From assembly GCA_963764465.1 (NCBI GenBank), contig CAVXSO010000003.1:186001-250000 (forward strand): a DNA stretch of 64,000 nt. The letters are read 5' to 3'. Positions 34,485 through 42,537 of the stretch are shown here, piece by piece. Positions within the stretch are counted from its first letter, which is position 1. Each line of letters begins with the position of its first letter. The stretch comes from JAJXXT01 sp963764465 (lineage in GTDB: Bacteria > Pseudomonadota > Alphaproteobacteria > Acetobacterales > Acetobacteraceae). Both the position numbers and the translations under genes were made by a program. The notes beneath the pieces were generated by a model. The model worked only from the letters and a program-made list of their open reading frames with translations, had not been told where the DNA came from and did not search any database.

Positions 34485-35378
34485 ATGCGATTCGCAGGCG
34501 GGACGCTATCGTATGCGGCGCTACGGGGTGGGGCGTTGCGGGGTGGGGCCATGGCGCTGCTGCTGGCGCTGGGCGCGTGCACCGCGGACCGGCAGATCGC
34601 GGCGGCGCAGTTCAATGGCCGCCAGGCGATGGAGGCGGGCCATCCCTCGGAAGCGGCGCGGCAGTACGGCGCGGCGCTGGCACGCGCGCGGGCGATCGAC
34701 AACGGCGATGCCATCGCGACCGCGGGCACCAACCTCGCCATCGCCGAACTGGCGGACAACAAGCCGAGCCAGGCGCTGGCGGACGCGCGCGCGCTGCAGG
34801 CGGAGCTGGCGAAGCGCGGCCGCAAGGGACCGCCGACGCTCGGCCTGGTGATCGCGACCTCGCTCTATCGGCTGGGCCGGCTGCGCGAGGCGGAGGAGGC
34901 GGCGACGCCGGTTGCGGCGCTCCCCAACCAGGCGGTGGCGCTGCGCGCGCGCTTCCTGCTGGGGCTGATCGCGGCCGAGCAGCACGACACGGCCGGCGTG
35001 CTCGCGGCCTCCCTCGTGCTCGCGGGCAGCGGGGATGCGTACTCGGTCGCGGACGCGACGGAGCTCAAGGCGCGGCTGGACCTGGCGCGCGGGGAGCATC
35101 GGCCGGCGCAGAACCTGGCGATGCAGGCGGTGAAGCTGCGCACGGAGCTGAAGGACGACCGCGGCGTCGCGCGCTGCGAGGCGCTGGCGGCGGACGCGGC
35201 GCTGGCCGGCAACGCGCGGGCGGAGGCGGCGGGGCTCTACCTGCGCGCGGGCCAGCAGGCGGCGGCGATCGGCGACACGCCCGAGGCGCGCCAGTGGCTG
35301 GCGAAGGCGAAATCCCTCACGCGCGATCCGCATGTTGCCTCCGTGGCGGCGCAGGCGCTGGCGAGCCTCGGGAGCTGA
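34485..35378 (+). CDS. Putative lipoprotein with TPR-like helices
   Basis: A 297-residue protein with a lipoprotein signal: LLLALGAC places the lipidated Cys at position 32. The N-region contains a duplicated ALRGG encoded by a 15-base repeat. The mature part is alanine-rich and helical, with TPR-like pairs (GRQAMEAGHPSEAARQYGAA, LGRLREAEEAATPVAAL, AAGLYLRAGQQAAAIGD). Such proteins usually act as assembly scaffolds at the envelope. ATG 34485 lies six bases after GGAGGAGG, 31 bases after the glycosyltransferase stop, so the two are probably cotranscribed. Confidence 0.8.
   Translation: MRFAGGTLSYAALRGGALRGGAMALLLALGACTADRQIAAAQFNGRQAMEAGHPSEAARQYGAALARARAIDNGDAIATAGTNLAIAELADNKPSQALADARALQAELAKRGRKGPPTLGLVIATSLYRLGRLREAEEAATPVAALPNQAVALRARFLLGLIAAEQHDTAGVLAASLVLAGSGDAYSVADATELKARLDLARGEHRPAQNLAMQAVKLRTELKDDRGVARCEALAADAALAGNARAEAAGLYLRAGQQAAAIGDTPEARQWLAKAKSLTRDPHVASVAAQALASLGS
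34517..34546 (+). repeat. 15-base in-frame duplication in the lipoprotein signal region
   Basis: GGCGCTACGGGGTGG and GGCGTTGCGGGGTGG abut and encode a repeated ALRGG before the hydrophobic core of the signal peptide. The unit resembles the 14-base repeat at 30381. Confidence 0.8.
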
Positions 35379-35455
35379 GGGGCGACCGGGCCTGCCGTGC
35401 GCGATGGCTTGCCGGGCGGAGCGGGACGGCTGGAAGTGCTACATCGTATTATGTT

Positions 35456-35470
35456 GATTATAAAATAATC
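35456..35470. other. AT-rich inverted repeat at a composition boundary
   Basis: GATTAT AAA ATAATC lies in a strongly AT-rich patch (35445-35500) between the GC-rich lipoprotein gene and a lower-GC gene pair. It may be a short terminator or the edge of an insertion. No gene is seen between 35379 and 35499. Confidence 0.35.
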
Positions 35471-35499
35471 TACCGTGTGTATCGCCCGATACTCTTGAC

Positions 35500-35874
35500 T
35501 TATGCATCTCCGCGACGGGACGGCACAGCCCGTTTTCGCTTCCGCACGACGCGTCGTGCTGCCCCCAGCGCGGCACGCGCCCATTCGAGAAATTCATCGG
35601 GATCATCGAACAGGCGATCCGGTGCGCGCCAGAACGACAGGTCGATAAGTTCACCCTTCTTCGCGTAGTTCAAAGGTGGAGACGAACGCGCCTCCTCGAA
35701 GGCCGAGCGGTTATCGTCATCGACGCGAAAATACAGGGAGTTGGCTGTGACCATCCCAAGCATCACGCCATCACAGAATACACCCGTCTTGCCGAACATG
35801 CGCCGGGTCGTCACCCTACCAAGGGGTGCTAGAAGTTCGGACAGGAACTCGGCATATTCTCGGCTCGCAACCAT
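35500..35874 (-). CDS. TfoX/Sxy N-terminal domain protein
   Basis: A 124-residue TfoX_N-type protein: MVASREYAEFLSELLAPLG, then RRMFGKTGVFCDGVMLGMV, LYFRVDDDNRSAFEEA and the tail SFWRAPDRLFDDPDEFLEWA. It lacks the C-terminal domain of the full competence regulator, as is usual for stand-alone TfoX_N proteins whose role is unclear. GTG 35895 is an alternative start. The base composition is clearly lower in GC than flanking genes. It is divergent from the NahD-like gene with 23 bases between the starts. Confidence 0.88.
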   Translation of the reverse strand: MVASREYAEFLSELLAPLGRVTTRRMFGKTGVFCDGVMLGMVTANSLYFRVDDDNRSAFEEARSSPPLNYAKKGELIDLSFWRAPDRLFDDPDEFLEWARAALGAARRVVRKRKRAVPSRRGDA

Positions 35875-35897
35875 ACCAAAACTCAGATGCCCCACCC

Positions 35898-36521
35898 ATG
35901 ACTGTCAAAATCGAAACCTATTACGACTTCAGGTCGCCCTATGCCTACTTTGCCGACTATCGGGTCCGCAAAGGCAGCCTCGGCTTCTCTGCCGCAGTCG
36001 AGTGGGTCGGCCGTCCGATTTTCATCGACGTGATCCTCAACTTGCAAGGCGGGCGCGAGCCGTGGGCGTCGTTCGTCGATACGCTCATACCGCCGAAGCG
36101 GGCTTATCTGATGGCCGACATCCGTCGCATGGCGGAGTTTTATGGCGCTCCTTACAAGCCGTCATGGAAGTGGCCAACCCGGCCAAACCAAGTCCCGGCG
36201 CTGTGCATCGCATCCTTGCTACCAGAACAGGCAGAGGGCGCTTTCCGGGCCACTATCTTCGACGGCCTATGGCACGAACAACACGATATCGCTGATCCCG
36301 CGTTCCTGCGCGACGCCGTGTCGCGCGCTGGCGGTAATCCGGCAATAGTGGATCAGGCCAGCGATCCGGGCGTCCATGAAGCTCTGACAAGAAGGACAGC
36401 AGAAGCCTACGCGAAGGGAGTGTTTGGCGCGCCCACGTTCGTCTGGAATGGCGAAATCTTCTTCGGGGCGGATCGCCTTGAAGTCCTGGCTTGGAAGGTG
36501 AATCGCGCAGCGGAACAGTGA
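35898..36521 (+). CDS. 2-hydroxychromene-2-carboxylate isomerase / DsbA-family (kappa GST-like) protein
   Basis: A 207-residue thioredoxin-fold protein. The N-terminus IETYYDFRSPYAYFADYRV carries the Ser-Pro pair (Ser13) that replaces the CxxC of DsbA in NahD and kappa-class GSTs. The C-terminal GVFGAPTFVWNGEIFFGADR is the classic end of this family. NahD isomerises 2-hydroxychromene-2-carboxylate in naphthalene degradation using glutathione, but many homologues have other roles and no naphthalene genes are near. Lower GC than the surroundings suggests it arrived with the TfoX-like gene. Confidence 0.88.
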   Translation: MTVKIETYYDFRSPYAYFADYRVRKGSLGFSAAVEWVGRPIFIDVILNLQGGREPWASFVDTLIPPKRAYLMADIRRMAEFYGAPYKPSWKWPTRPNQVPALCIASLLPEQAEGAFRATIFDGLWHEQHDIADPAFLRDAVSRAGGNPAIVDQASDPGVHEALTRRTAEAYAKGVFGAPTFVWNGEIFFGADRLEVLAWKVNRAAEQ

Positions 36522-36591
36522 ATTCTCTTTGGTGCAGAATTCCTCGGCTCCGGGCCACCTGGATTTCGCCTCGCCGGTGATCGCGGCGCGC

Positions 36592-36667
36592 GATTCGCGG
36601 CATCTGATTCGCGGCGTCTGATTCGCCATGCCGGGTTGGCGCGGTTCGATTCGCCGGTTCAATTCGC
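36592..36667. repeat. Phased GATTCGC repeats upstream of the DHDPS-family gene
   Basis: GATTCGC occurs at 36592, 36606, 36620 and 36648, with AATTCGC at 36661, so the spacing is 14, 14, 28 and 13 bases. The first two full units are GATTCGCGGC(A/G)TCT. They lie 80-160 bases upstream of the DHDPS-family start, between it and the NahD-like gene. Confidence 0.75.
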
Positions 36668-36708
36668 CGGCTGGTCGGGGGGCGCTTTCGTTTTGCGGTG
36701 CGCGTGCT

Positions 36709-36724
36709 ATGGTATCGCTACCAT
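36709..36724. promoter_or_regulatory. GntR-like operator before the DHDPS-family gene
   Basis: ATGGTA TCGC TACCAT is a perfect palindrome 25 bases before ATG 36750. TGGT-N6-ACCA with flanking A/T fits the operator style of FadR/FCD-type GntR repressors. It overlaps an extended -10-like TGCTATGGT, where repressor binding would block transcription. No GntR gene is present in this window. Confidence 0.5.
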
Positions 36725-36749
36725 CGCCACGGCAAACGAAGGAAAAACC

Positions 36750-37667
36750 ATGGCCCGATCGCACGACGCCGTCCGCGCGGCACTCGCCGGCATCTCCGGC
36801 ATTCTCGTCACCCCGTTCGACGCGGCGGACAGGCTGGCGCCCGCGCGCCTGAGGCCCATCGTGGACCGCGCCATCGGCGCCGGGGTGCAGGTGCTGGTCG
36901 CCAACGGCAACACCTCCGAGTTCTACGCGCTGACCACGGCGGAGGCCGAGACCATGGTGCACGAGGCGGCCGGGCAGGTGGGCGGGCGCGTGCCGTTGCT
37001 CGCCGGCGTCGGCCGCGCGCTGCCGGACGCGCTGGCGCTGGCCCGCGCCGCGGCGAAGGCGGGGGCGGACGCGCTGATGGTGCACCAGCCGCCGGACCCG
37101 TTCGTCGCCCCGCGCGGCGTGGTGGAATACGTGCGCCGCATCGCCGAGGCGGGGGGCGGGCTGCCCATCGTGCTCTATCTCCGCCACGACGGCATCGGGC
37201 TCGACGCGATCGAGGCGCTGTGCCGGCTGCCGGGCGTGATCGGCGTGAAATGGGCGAGCCAGACGCCGATGCGCCTCGCCGCCGCGATCCGCCGCGCGCC
37301 GGATATCGCCTGGGTCGCGGGCCTGGCCGAGACCTGGGCGCCGCCGCTCTATGCCGTGGGCGCGCGCGGCTTCACCTCCGGCCTCATCAATGTCTGGCCG
37401 GAACATTCCGTGGCGATCCACGCCGCACTCGACCGTGGCGACTACGCGGCCGCGATGACGCTCATCGAGAAAATGTCCGCGTTCGAGGAACTGCGCGCGG
37501 AGGAGGGCAACGGCACCAATGTCTCGGTGGTGAAGGCCGCACTGGCGCTGGCCGGCCATGATTGCGGGCACGTGCGCGCGCCGGGCGCCTGGCCGCTCAC
37601 CAGGGCGCAGCAGGAAAAGCTCGCGGCCCTGCTGGCGGGGTGGAAGCTCACCCGGCTCGCTGCCTGA
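36750..37667 (+). CDS. Dihydrodipicolinate synthase family protein
   Basis: A 305-residue class I aldolase-like TIM barrel. Family signs are GILVTPFDAADRL at the start, VLVANGNTSEFYALT (the GTTGE-like substrate loop), VLYLRHDGIGLD with the active-site tyrosine region, and the Schiff-base lysine in VIGVKWASQT. The changed loop (GNTSEFY) resembles sugar-acid dehydratase branches (KdgD-type) more than DapA. It may handle a keto-deoxy sugar acid or hydroxy-oxo acid. A GntR-type operator precedes it and a strong hairpin follows. Confidence 0.88.
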   Translation: MARSHDAVRAALAGISGILVTPFDAADRLAPARLRPIVDRAIGAGVQVLVANGNTSEFYALTTAEAETMVHEAAGQVGGRVPLLAGVGRALPDALALARAAAKAGADALMVHQPPDPFVAPRGVVEYVRRIAEAGGGLPIVLYLRHDGIGLDAIEALCRLPGVIGVKWASQTPMRLAAAIRRAPDIAWVAGLAETWAPPLYAVGARGFTSGLINVWPEHSVAIHAALDRGDYAAAMTLIEKMSAFEELRAEEGNGTNVSVVKAALALAGHDCGHVRAPGAWPLTRAQQEKLAALLAGWKLTRLAA

Positions 37668-37670
37668 CGG

Positions 37671-37692
37671 GGGGCGGCCTGCGGGCCGCCCC
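37671..37692 (+). terminator. Hairpin after the DHDPS-family gene
   Basis: GGGGCGGCC / GGCCGCCCC, a perfect nine-base stem with a four-base loop, starts four bases after the TGA at 37665-37667. No T-run follows, but position and stability favour a terminator. Confidence 0.55.
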
Positions 37693-37849
37693 AGCCTGCC
37701 GGCCGAAGCAACGTCCGAGAAACCGAGCCGGTAAGTCGTGGCGACGCGCCGGCCGCGGGCCCGCGCGCTTCCTCCCCCGTGCCCGGTGCCAAGGCGCGGA
37801 CGGAGGCGGCCAGAAAGATCGCGGCATCGGGAGGGCGGTGTCCCGACGG

Positions 37850-37878
37850 TTGATTCTTGTTAACCAAAAATATATGCT
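37850..37878 (+). promoter_or_regulatory. Promoter of the PEP-CTERM protein gene
   Basis: TTGATT (37850-37855) and TATGCT (37873-37878) are separated by 17 bases inside an AT-rich island that contrasts with the GC-rich surroundings. Transcription from here would leave a 5' leader of roughly 70 bases before GTG 37954. Confidence 0.5.
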
Positions 37879-37953
37879 GTTTCACGTGTGAGGGAGTTTT
37901 TTGGCCAGTTGCGGGCCGATACTCGATCTCGCCGCTCATTGGGGGTCAAATTC

Positions 37954-38640
37954 GTGTCAAAAAATATAAAATATGCCTCAATCTTTGCTGGCGCGCTCGC
38001 CACTGTGCTGGCATGCGGCCAGCAGGCAAGGGCGACCTCCACCTACGTGGACTTCTATGCCCCGGGGATCAGCGGCTCGCTGACGCTCACCTATGGCGCG
38101 GCGACGGACGCGAACTATTCCAACGCCTTCGAGATCACGGGCATCTCCGGCACGTTCACCGACACGAATAACGGCCTCAATATTGTCAACGCGGCGGTCT
38201 CGACACTGCAGAGCATCAACAACGCGACGCCCGAGCTCACCAATCTTCTGGCCCCGCACGATTTCAGCCGCTTTGCCGTCGCCACTGGCCTGTCGCCGCA
38301 AAGCAACGGGTATCTGACCTACGACAATCTCTACTGGCCGGGCGGCTCCCCGCAAACCGCCAGCGATTATGCGCCGCATGGCGGATTGCTGGACATCTAC
38401 GGGCTGATGTTCCAGCTCCCCAACGGCGACGTGGTCGACCTCTGGAGCGGCGGCACCCCCCAGGGCGGCCTCGTGGCGCCGTACGGTATTGCCGTCGCGA
38501 CCAGCCGGCAGGCGCTCGATTACAATTTCAACGGCGTACGCGTTCCGGAGCCGGGTTCGTTCGCGGTGCTGGGCGCCGGGCTACTGGCGCTGGCTGGCGT
38601 CAGCCTGCGCTCGCGGCGGCGGTCCGCGCCGGGCGCCTGA
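37954..38640 (+). CDS. PEP-CTERM sorting domain-containing protein
   Basis: A 228-residue secreted protein. Starting at GTG 37954, with GGGGG eight bases upstream, gives a signal peptide SKNIKYASIFAGALATVL ending QQARA. The mature part is rich in Thr, Asn, Ser and Gly beta-like sequence (ITGISGTFTDTNNGLN). The C-terminus has the exosortase signal VPEPGSF, a hydrophobic segment AVLGAGLLALAGVSL and basic RSRRRS. Exosortase would cleave and anchor or release it. GTG 37888 is an alternative start that adds 22 residues. No exosortase gene is in the window. Confidence 0.85.
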   Translation: MSKNIKYASIFAGALATVLACGQQARATSTYVDFYAPGISGSLTLTYGAATDANYSNAFEITGISGTFTDTNNGLNIVNAAVSTLQSINNATPELTNLLAPHDFSRFAVATGLSPQSNGYLTYDNLYWPGGSPQTASDYAPHGGLLDIYGLMFQLPNGDVVDLWSGGTPQGGLVAPYGIAVATSRQALDYNFNGVRVPEPGSFAVLGAGLLALAGVSLRSRRRSAPGA

Positions 38641-38670
38641 AGCCGTAACATAACACCACGCCTCGGTCGG

Positions 38671-38706
38671 GGCATCGGTCGGGCTGATGGCAGCCTGACC
38701 GATGCC
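38671..38706. terminator. Bidirectional hairpin between PEP-CTERM gene and grxD
   Basis: GGCATCGGTCGGGCT pairs with AGCCTGACCGATGCC over 15 positions (one G-U pair) around a six-base loop. It sits between two convergent genes ending at 38640 and 38729, so it can terminate both transcripts, including the long purine operon. Confidence 0.65.
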
Positions 38707-38728
38707 GCGCGAGAGAAGGCAGGTGCGA

Positions 38729-39064
38729 TCAGGCCGAGGCTTCGGTCTTGATGCCCTTCTCGGCGAGCATGCTCGCCAGCTCGCCGGACTGGAACATCTC
38801 CGTCACGATGTCGCAGCCGCCGACGAACTCGCCCTTCACGTAGAGCTGCGGGATGGTCGGCCAGTTGGAGAAGTGCTTGATGCCATCGCGCAACTCCGCG
38901 TCCTCCAGCACGTTCGCCGTGGTGAAGGGCACGCCCAGGTGCGAGAGGATCTGCACCACCCGGGCGGAGAAGCCGCACTGCGGGAACATCGCCGTGCCCT
39001 TCATGTAGAGCATCACCGGGTTCCCGGTGATCTCGGACTGGATGCGTTCCGCGATATTGGCCAT
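38729..39064 (-). CDS. grxD: Monothiol glutaredoxin, Grx4 family
   Basis: A 111-residue monothiol glutaredoxin. The active site is CGFS with Cys30 (MFPQCGFSARV), preceded by the glutathione-binding Lys in MKGTAM. The distal motifs WPTIPQLYVKGEFVGGCDI and the Gly-Gly-Cys-Asp glutathione site are intact. Grx4 proteins bind a [2Fe-2S] cluster with glutathione and work with BolA proteins in iron sensing or cluster delivery. The bolA gene lies 23 bases upstream in the same operon. Confidence 0.95.
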   Translation of the reverse strand: MANIAERIQSEITGNPVMLYMKGTAMFPQCGFSARVVQILSHLGVPFTTANVLEDAELRDGIKHFSNWPTIPQLYVKGEFVGGCDIVTEMFQSGELASMLAEKGIKTEASA

Positions 39065-39087
39065 GAGCGGGTTTCCTGGGAGAGGGG

Positions 39088-39318
39088 TTAGGGAGCGGAG
39101 GTCTGGAGTGCCAGCGCGTGCAGTTCGCCGCCCATGCGGCCGCGCAGGGCCGCATAGACGATCTGGTGCTGGCGCACGCGGCTGAGCCCACGAAAGGATT
39201 CCGCCACCACGGTCGCCGCGTAGTGGTCGCCGTCGCCGGCGAGGTCCTCGATGGTGACGACGGCATCGGGGACGGCCGCCTTGATCAGCGCCTCGATCTC
39301 GCTTGCCGGCATCGCCAC
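39088..39318 (-). CDS. BolA family protein
   Basis: A 76-residue BolA protein. The conserved core GLSRVRQHQIVYAALRGRMG with the His used for cluster ligation to the glutaredoxin, and DGDHYAATVVAESFRG before it, are clear. It is predicted to form a [2Fe-2S] heterodimer with the monothiol glutaredoxin encoded next. It starts four bases after the purL stop, a gene order common in alphaproteobacteria. Confidence 0.95.
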   Translation of the reverse strand: MAMPASEIEALIKAAVPDAVVTIEDLAGDGDHYAATVVAESFRGLSRVRQHQIVYAALRGRMGGELHALALQTSAP

Positions 39319-39322
39319 CTGG

Positions 39323-41509
39323 TCAGGTCTCCATCAGGGCTGGGAAGAAGCGTTCGTGGGCGGAACGCAGCGCGCCCAACGATATGGTTGCGCCATCAGG
39401 GAGTGTCAAACCCTCGCCGCCGGTGCGGCCGAGCAGCCGCGCGGGGATGCCCGCCTCCCGCGCCGCGGCGAGCAGGGCGGCGCCGTCGGCCACGGCCAGC
39501 ACGTAGCGCGCCTGGTCCTCGCCGAACCAGAAGCCGGCCCCGGGCGCGGGAACCTCCGGGCCAGCGGCGAGCACAGCCCCGGTGTTGCCGGCCATCAGCA
39601 TTTCCGCGACGGCGACCAGCAGCCCGCCATCGGCGATGTCGTGGCAGGCCCGCACGCTGCCGGCCAGGATGCAGGCGCGGACGAAGTCGCCGTGCCGGCG
39701 CTCCGCCGCGAGATCGACCGGCGGCGGATTGCCCGCTTCCTGCCCCGCGATCTCGCGCAGCCAGAGCGACTGGCCGAGATGGGAGGGGTCGGCGCCCACC
39801 AGCACCAGGTCCTGGCCGGGGCTGGCCGCGAGGCCAACGGCGCTCGCGGCATCCGCCAGCACGCCGAGCCCGCCGATCGCCGGCGTGGGCAGGATCGGCG
39901 AACCCTCGGTCTCGTTGTAGAGGCTGACATTGCCGGAGACGACCGGGAAATCCAGCGCGGTGCACGCCCTGGCGATGCCGGCGACGGCGCTCGCGAACTG
40001 GCCCATCACCACCGGCTTCTCGGGATTGCCGAAATTCATGTTGTCGGTGATGGCGAGCGGGCGCGCGCCGGTCGCGGTGATGTTGCGCCAGGCCTCGGCG
40101 ACGGCCTGGGCGGCACCTTCCTCCGGGTCCGCGGCGACGTAGCGGGGCGTGCAGTCCGTGGTGAGTGCCAGCGCGAGGCGGTGGCCGTCCACCTTCACGA
40201 TGGCGGCGTCCGCGGCGCCGGGGCGCTTCACCGTCTGCCCGCCCACGGTGCTGTCGTACTGGTCCCAGACCCAGGCGCGGGAGGCGAGGTCCGGGCAGGC
40301 GAGCAGGCGCAGCAGGTCGTCACCCGGTTTCGTGGCGGGGATCGCGCCGATGGGCCTGGGCGCCGGGGAGGGCGCGGTGGGGCGATGGTAGAGCGGCGCC
40401 TGGTCGGCGAGCGGGGCGAGGGGGATCTCCGCCTCCACGCGCCCCTGGTGGCGCACGGTGATGCGGCCGGTGTCCGTCAGGTGGCCGATGACGGCGAAAT
40501 CCAGCTCCCATTTCTCGAAGATGGCGCGGGCGACGCTTTCGGCACCCGGGCGCAGCACGATCAGCATGCGCTCCTGGCTTTCGGAGAGCATCATCTCGTA
40601 GGCGGTCATGCCGGTCTCGCGCTGCGGCACGTGGTCGAGGTCGAGCTCGATGCCCACGCCGCCCTTGCCCGCCATCTCGACGGAGGAGGAGGTGAGGCCG
40701 GCCGCACCCATGTCCTGGATCGCCACGATCGCGTCGGTCGCCATCAGTTCCAGGCAGGCTTCGATCAGCAGCTTTTCCACGAACGGGTCGCCGACCTGCA
40801 CCGTCGGGCGCTTGGCTTCGGCATCCGCGCCGAACTCCGCACTCGCCATGGTGGCGCCGTGGATGCCGTCCCGCCCGGTTTTGGAGCCGACATACACGAC
40901 CGGGTTGCCGATGCCGGCCGCGGCGGAGAGGAAGATGCGGTCCGCCGGCGCGATGCCCACCGTCATCGCGTTGACCAGCGGGTTGCGGTCATAGGCGGGG
41001 TGGAAGTTGATCTCCCCGCCCACGGTCGGCACGCCCACGCAATTGCCGTAGCCGCCGATGCCGCGCACCACGCCATCGACGATGCGGCGCGTGAGGGGGT
41101 TTTTCGGGTCGCCGAAGCGCAGCGCGTTGAGGTTCGCGATGGGGCGCGCGCCCATGGTGAACACGTCGCGCAGGATGCCGCCGACGCCGGTCGCCGCCCC
41201 CTGGTAGGGCTCGATGAAGCTCGGGTGGTTGTGGCTCTCCATCTTGAAGATGGCGGCGAGCCCCTCGCCGATCGCCACCACGCCCGCGTTCTCGCCCGGG
41301 CCGTGGATCACCCAGGGCGCCTTCGTCGGCAGGGTGCGCAGCCAGACGCGGGAGGATTTGTAGGAGCAATGCTCCGACCACATGACGGAAAAGATGCCGA
41401 GCTCCGTCAGCGAGGGCGTGCGGCCCATGATGGAAAGCACGCGCTGATATTCCTCGGCGTTGAGGCCGAACTCGGCCGCAAGCGCCTGATTTACCGTCTT
41501 TTCCGTCAC
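39323..41509 (-). CDS. purL: Phosphoribosylformylglycinamidine synthase subunit PurL
   Basis: A 728-residue small-form PurL, the ATP-dependent synthetase subunit that turns FGAR into FGAM in purine synthesis, working with PurS and PurQ. Motifs include MWSEHCSYKSSR near residues 43-54, HNHPSFIEPYQGAATGVGG, RDVFTMGARPIANLNALRFG and the second-domain LALTTDCTPRYV with TDNMNFGNPEKP. The length matches the 700-750 residue short form that needs separate PurS and PurQ. Its ATG overlaps the purQ stop by four bases. Confidence 0.97.
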   Translation of the reverse strand: MTEKTVNQALAAEFGLNAEEYQRVLSIMGRTPSLTELGIFSVMWSEHCSYKSSRVWLRTLPTKAPWVIHGPGENAGVVAIGEGLAAIFKMESHNHPSFIEPYQGAATGVGGILRDVFTMGARPIANLNALRFGDPKNPLTRRIVDGVVRGIGGYGNCVGVPTVGGEINFHPAYDRNPLVNAMTVGIAPADRIFLSAAAGIGNPVVYVGSKTGRDGIHGATMASAEFGADAEAKRPTVQVGDPFVEKLLIEACLELMATDAIVAIQDMGAAGLTSSSVEMAGKGGVGIELDLDHVPQRETGMTAYEMMLSESQERMLIVLRPGAESVARAIFEKWELDFAVIGHLTDTGRITVRHQGRVEAEIPLAPLADQAPLYHRPTAPSPAPRPIGAIPATKPGDDLLRLLACPDLASRAWVWDQYDSTVGGQTVKRPGAADAAIVKVDGHRLALALTTDCTPRYVAADPEEGAAQAVAEAWRNITATGARPLAITDNMNFGNPEKPVVMGQFASAVAGIARACTALDFPVVSGNVSLYNETEGSPILPTPAIGGLGVLADAASAVGLAASPGQDLVLVGADPSHLGQSLWLREIAGQEAGNPPPVDLAAERRHGDFVRACILAGSVRACHDIADGGLLVAVAEMLMAGNTGAVLAAGPEVPAPGAGFWFGEDQARYVLAVADGAALLAAAREAGIPARLLGRTGGEGLTLPDGATISLGALRSAHERFFPALMET

Positions 41510-42198
41510 GCGGCGAGAGCGGCCGAAAGCCCCTCGAACAAGGGCGCGCCGTCGGTGCCGCCCATCAGCGGGTCCACCAGGTCCTCGGGGTGCGGCATCA
41601 GCCCCATGATGCGGCGGTTGGGCGAGAGGATGCCGGCGATGTTGCGCGCCGAGCCATTGCGGTTGGCCGCCCGCGTCACCGTGCCGTCCGGCTCGACATA
41701 GCGGAAGGCGACAAGCCCCTCGCCCTCCAGCCGGTCCAGCGTCGCGTCGTCCGCGAAGTAGTTGCCGTCGCCGTGGGCCATGGGCGCGCGGATCACCTGG
41801 CCGCGCTGGTAGTGGGCGGTGAAATCCGTGTCCGTGCGCTCCACCCGCATGTGGCAGTCCATGGAGAGGAAGCGCAGCGAGGCGTTGCGCAGCAGCGCGC
41901 CGGGCAGCAGCTGCGACTCCACGAGGATCTGAAACCCGTTGCAGACGCCGAGCACGTGGCCGCCGCGGGCGGCGTGGGCGCGGATGGATTCCATCACCGG
42001 GGACTGCGCGGCCATGGCGCCGCAGCGGAGATAGTCGCCGTAGGAAAAGCCGCCCGGAATAACAACGAGATCAAGGCCCTGCAGGTCGGTCTCGTGATGC
42101 CAGATCATCCGCGGCTTGCGGCCGGAGGCGCGTTCAAGGGCGATCGCGATGTCGCGCTCGCGGTTGATGCCGGGGAAGACGACGATGCCAGCCTTCAT
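41506..42198 (-). CDS. purQ: Phosphoribosylformylglycinamidine synthase subunit PurQ
   Basis: A 230-residue class I glutamine amidotransferase that supplies ammonia to PurL. The nucleophile Cys is in GVCNGFQILVE, the glycine loop is VIPGGFSYGDYLR and the catalytic His-x-Glu is PHPEDLVD near the C-terminus. Its start overlaps the purS stop by four bases. A longer frame upstream is the antiphase of purS. Confidence 0.97.
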   Translation of the reverse strand: MKAGIVVFPGINRERDIAIALERASGRKPRMIWHHETDLQGLDLVVIPGGFSYGDYLRCGAMAAQSPVMESIRAHAARGGHVLGVCNGFQILVESQLLPGALLRNASLRFLSMDCHMRVERTDTDFTAHYQRGQVIRAPMAHGDGNYFADDATLDRLEGEGLVAFRYVEPDGTVTRAANRNGSARNIAGILSPNRRIMGLMPHPEDLVDPLMGGTDGAPLFEGLSAALAA

Positions 42199-42449
42199 GC
42201 CGCGTCCCCCGTGGCGATCTCCACCTTGAAGCTCTCGATCACGGTGTTGGCCAGCAGCTTCCTTGCCATTGTTTCCGCGGCATTTTTCGCGGCGGCGGGA
42301 TCGGTCTCGGCGAGTTCCAGCTCGATCACCTTGCCGGCCCGGACCTCGCCCACGCCGCCGAAGCCGAGATGCGCGAGGGCCTGGCCAATCGCCTTGCCCT
42401 GCGGGTCCAGCACCCCGGGCTTCAGCATCACCGTGACGACAGCCTTCAT
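42195..42449 (-). CDS. purS: Phosphoribosylformylglycinamidine synthase subunit PurS
   Basis: An 84-residue PurS, the small dimeric subunit that bridges PurL and PurQ for ammonia channelling. It has the family start MKAVVTVMLKPGVLDPQGKA followed by GFGGVGEVRAGKVIELEL and a C-terminal ARKLLANTVIESFKVEI. It follows purC after a 119-base gap that contains two tandem mini-ORFs (42499-42572). Confidence 0.96.
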   Translation of the reverse strand: MKAVVTVMLKPGVLDPQGKAIGQALAHLGFGGVGEVRAGKVIELELAETDPAAAKNAAETMARKLLANTVIESFKVEIATGDAA

Positions 42450-42498
42450 CGAATGGCGAACTCCTGGCTGGAATTGGTCGAGGTGGCCGCGCCGCCAC

Positions 42499-42537
42499 TC
42501 ACTGCATGAGCTCCGTCGTCGTGTAGCGGTCGCTCAT
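42499..42537 (-). CDS. Mini-ORF 2 of the purC-purS tandem repeat (12 residues)
   Basis: ATG at 42537-42535 to TGA at 42501-42499 encodes MSDRYTTTELMQ, identical to mini-ORF 1. Its ATG overlaps the mini-ORF 1 stop as ATGA, and a GGAG inside mini-ORF 1 sits eight bases before the ATG. It ends 49 bases before purS. Whether it is translated is unknown; a slippage duplication without function is the simplest alternative. Confidence 0.35.
   Translation of the reverse strand: MSDRYTTTELMQ

Noticed and set aside
42199..42498. Longer purQ frame reaching 42498
   Set aside because: The extension is the antiphase of purS; the conserved PurQ start MKAGIVVFPGINRERD is at 42198.
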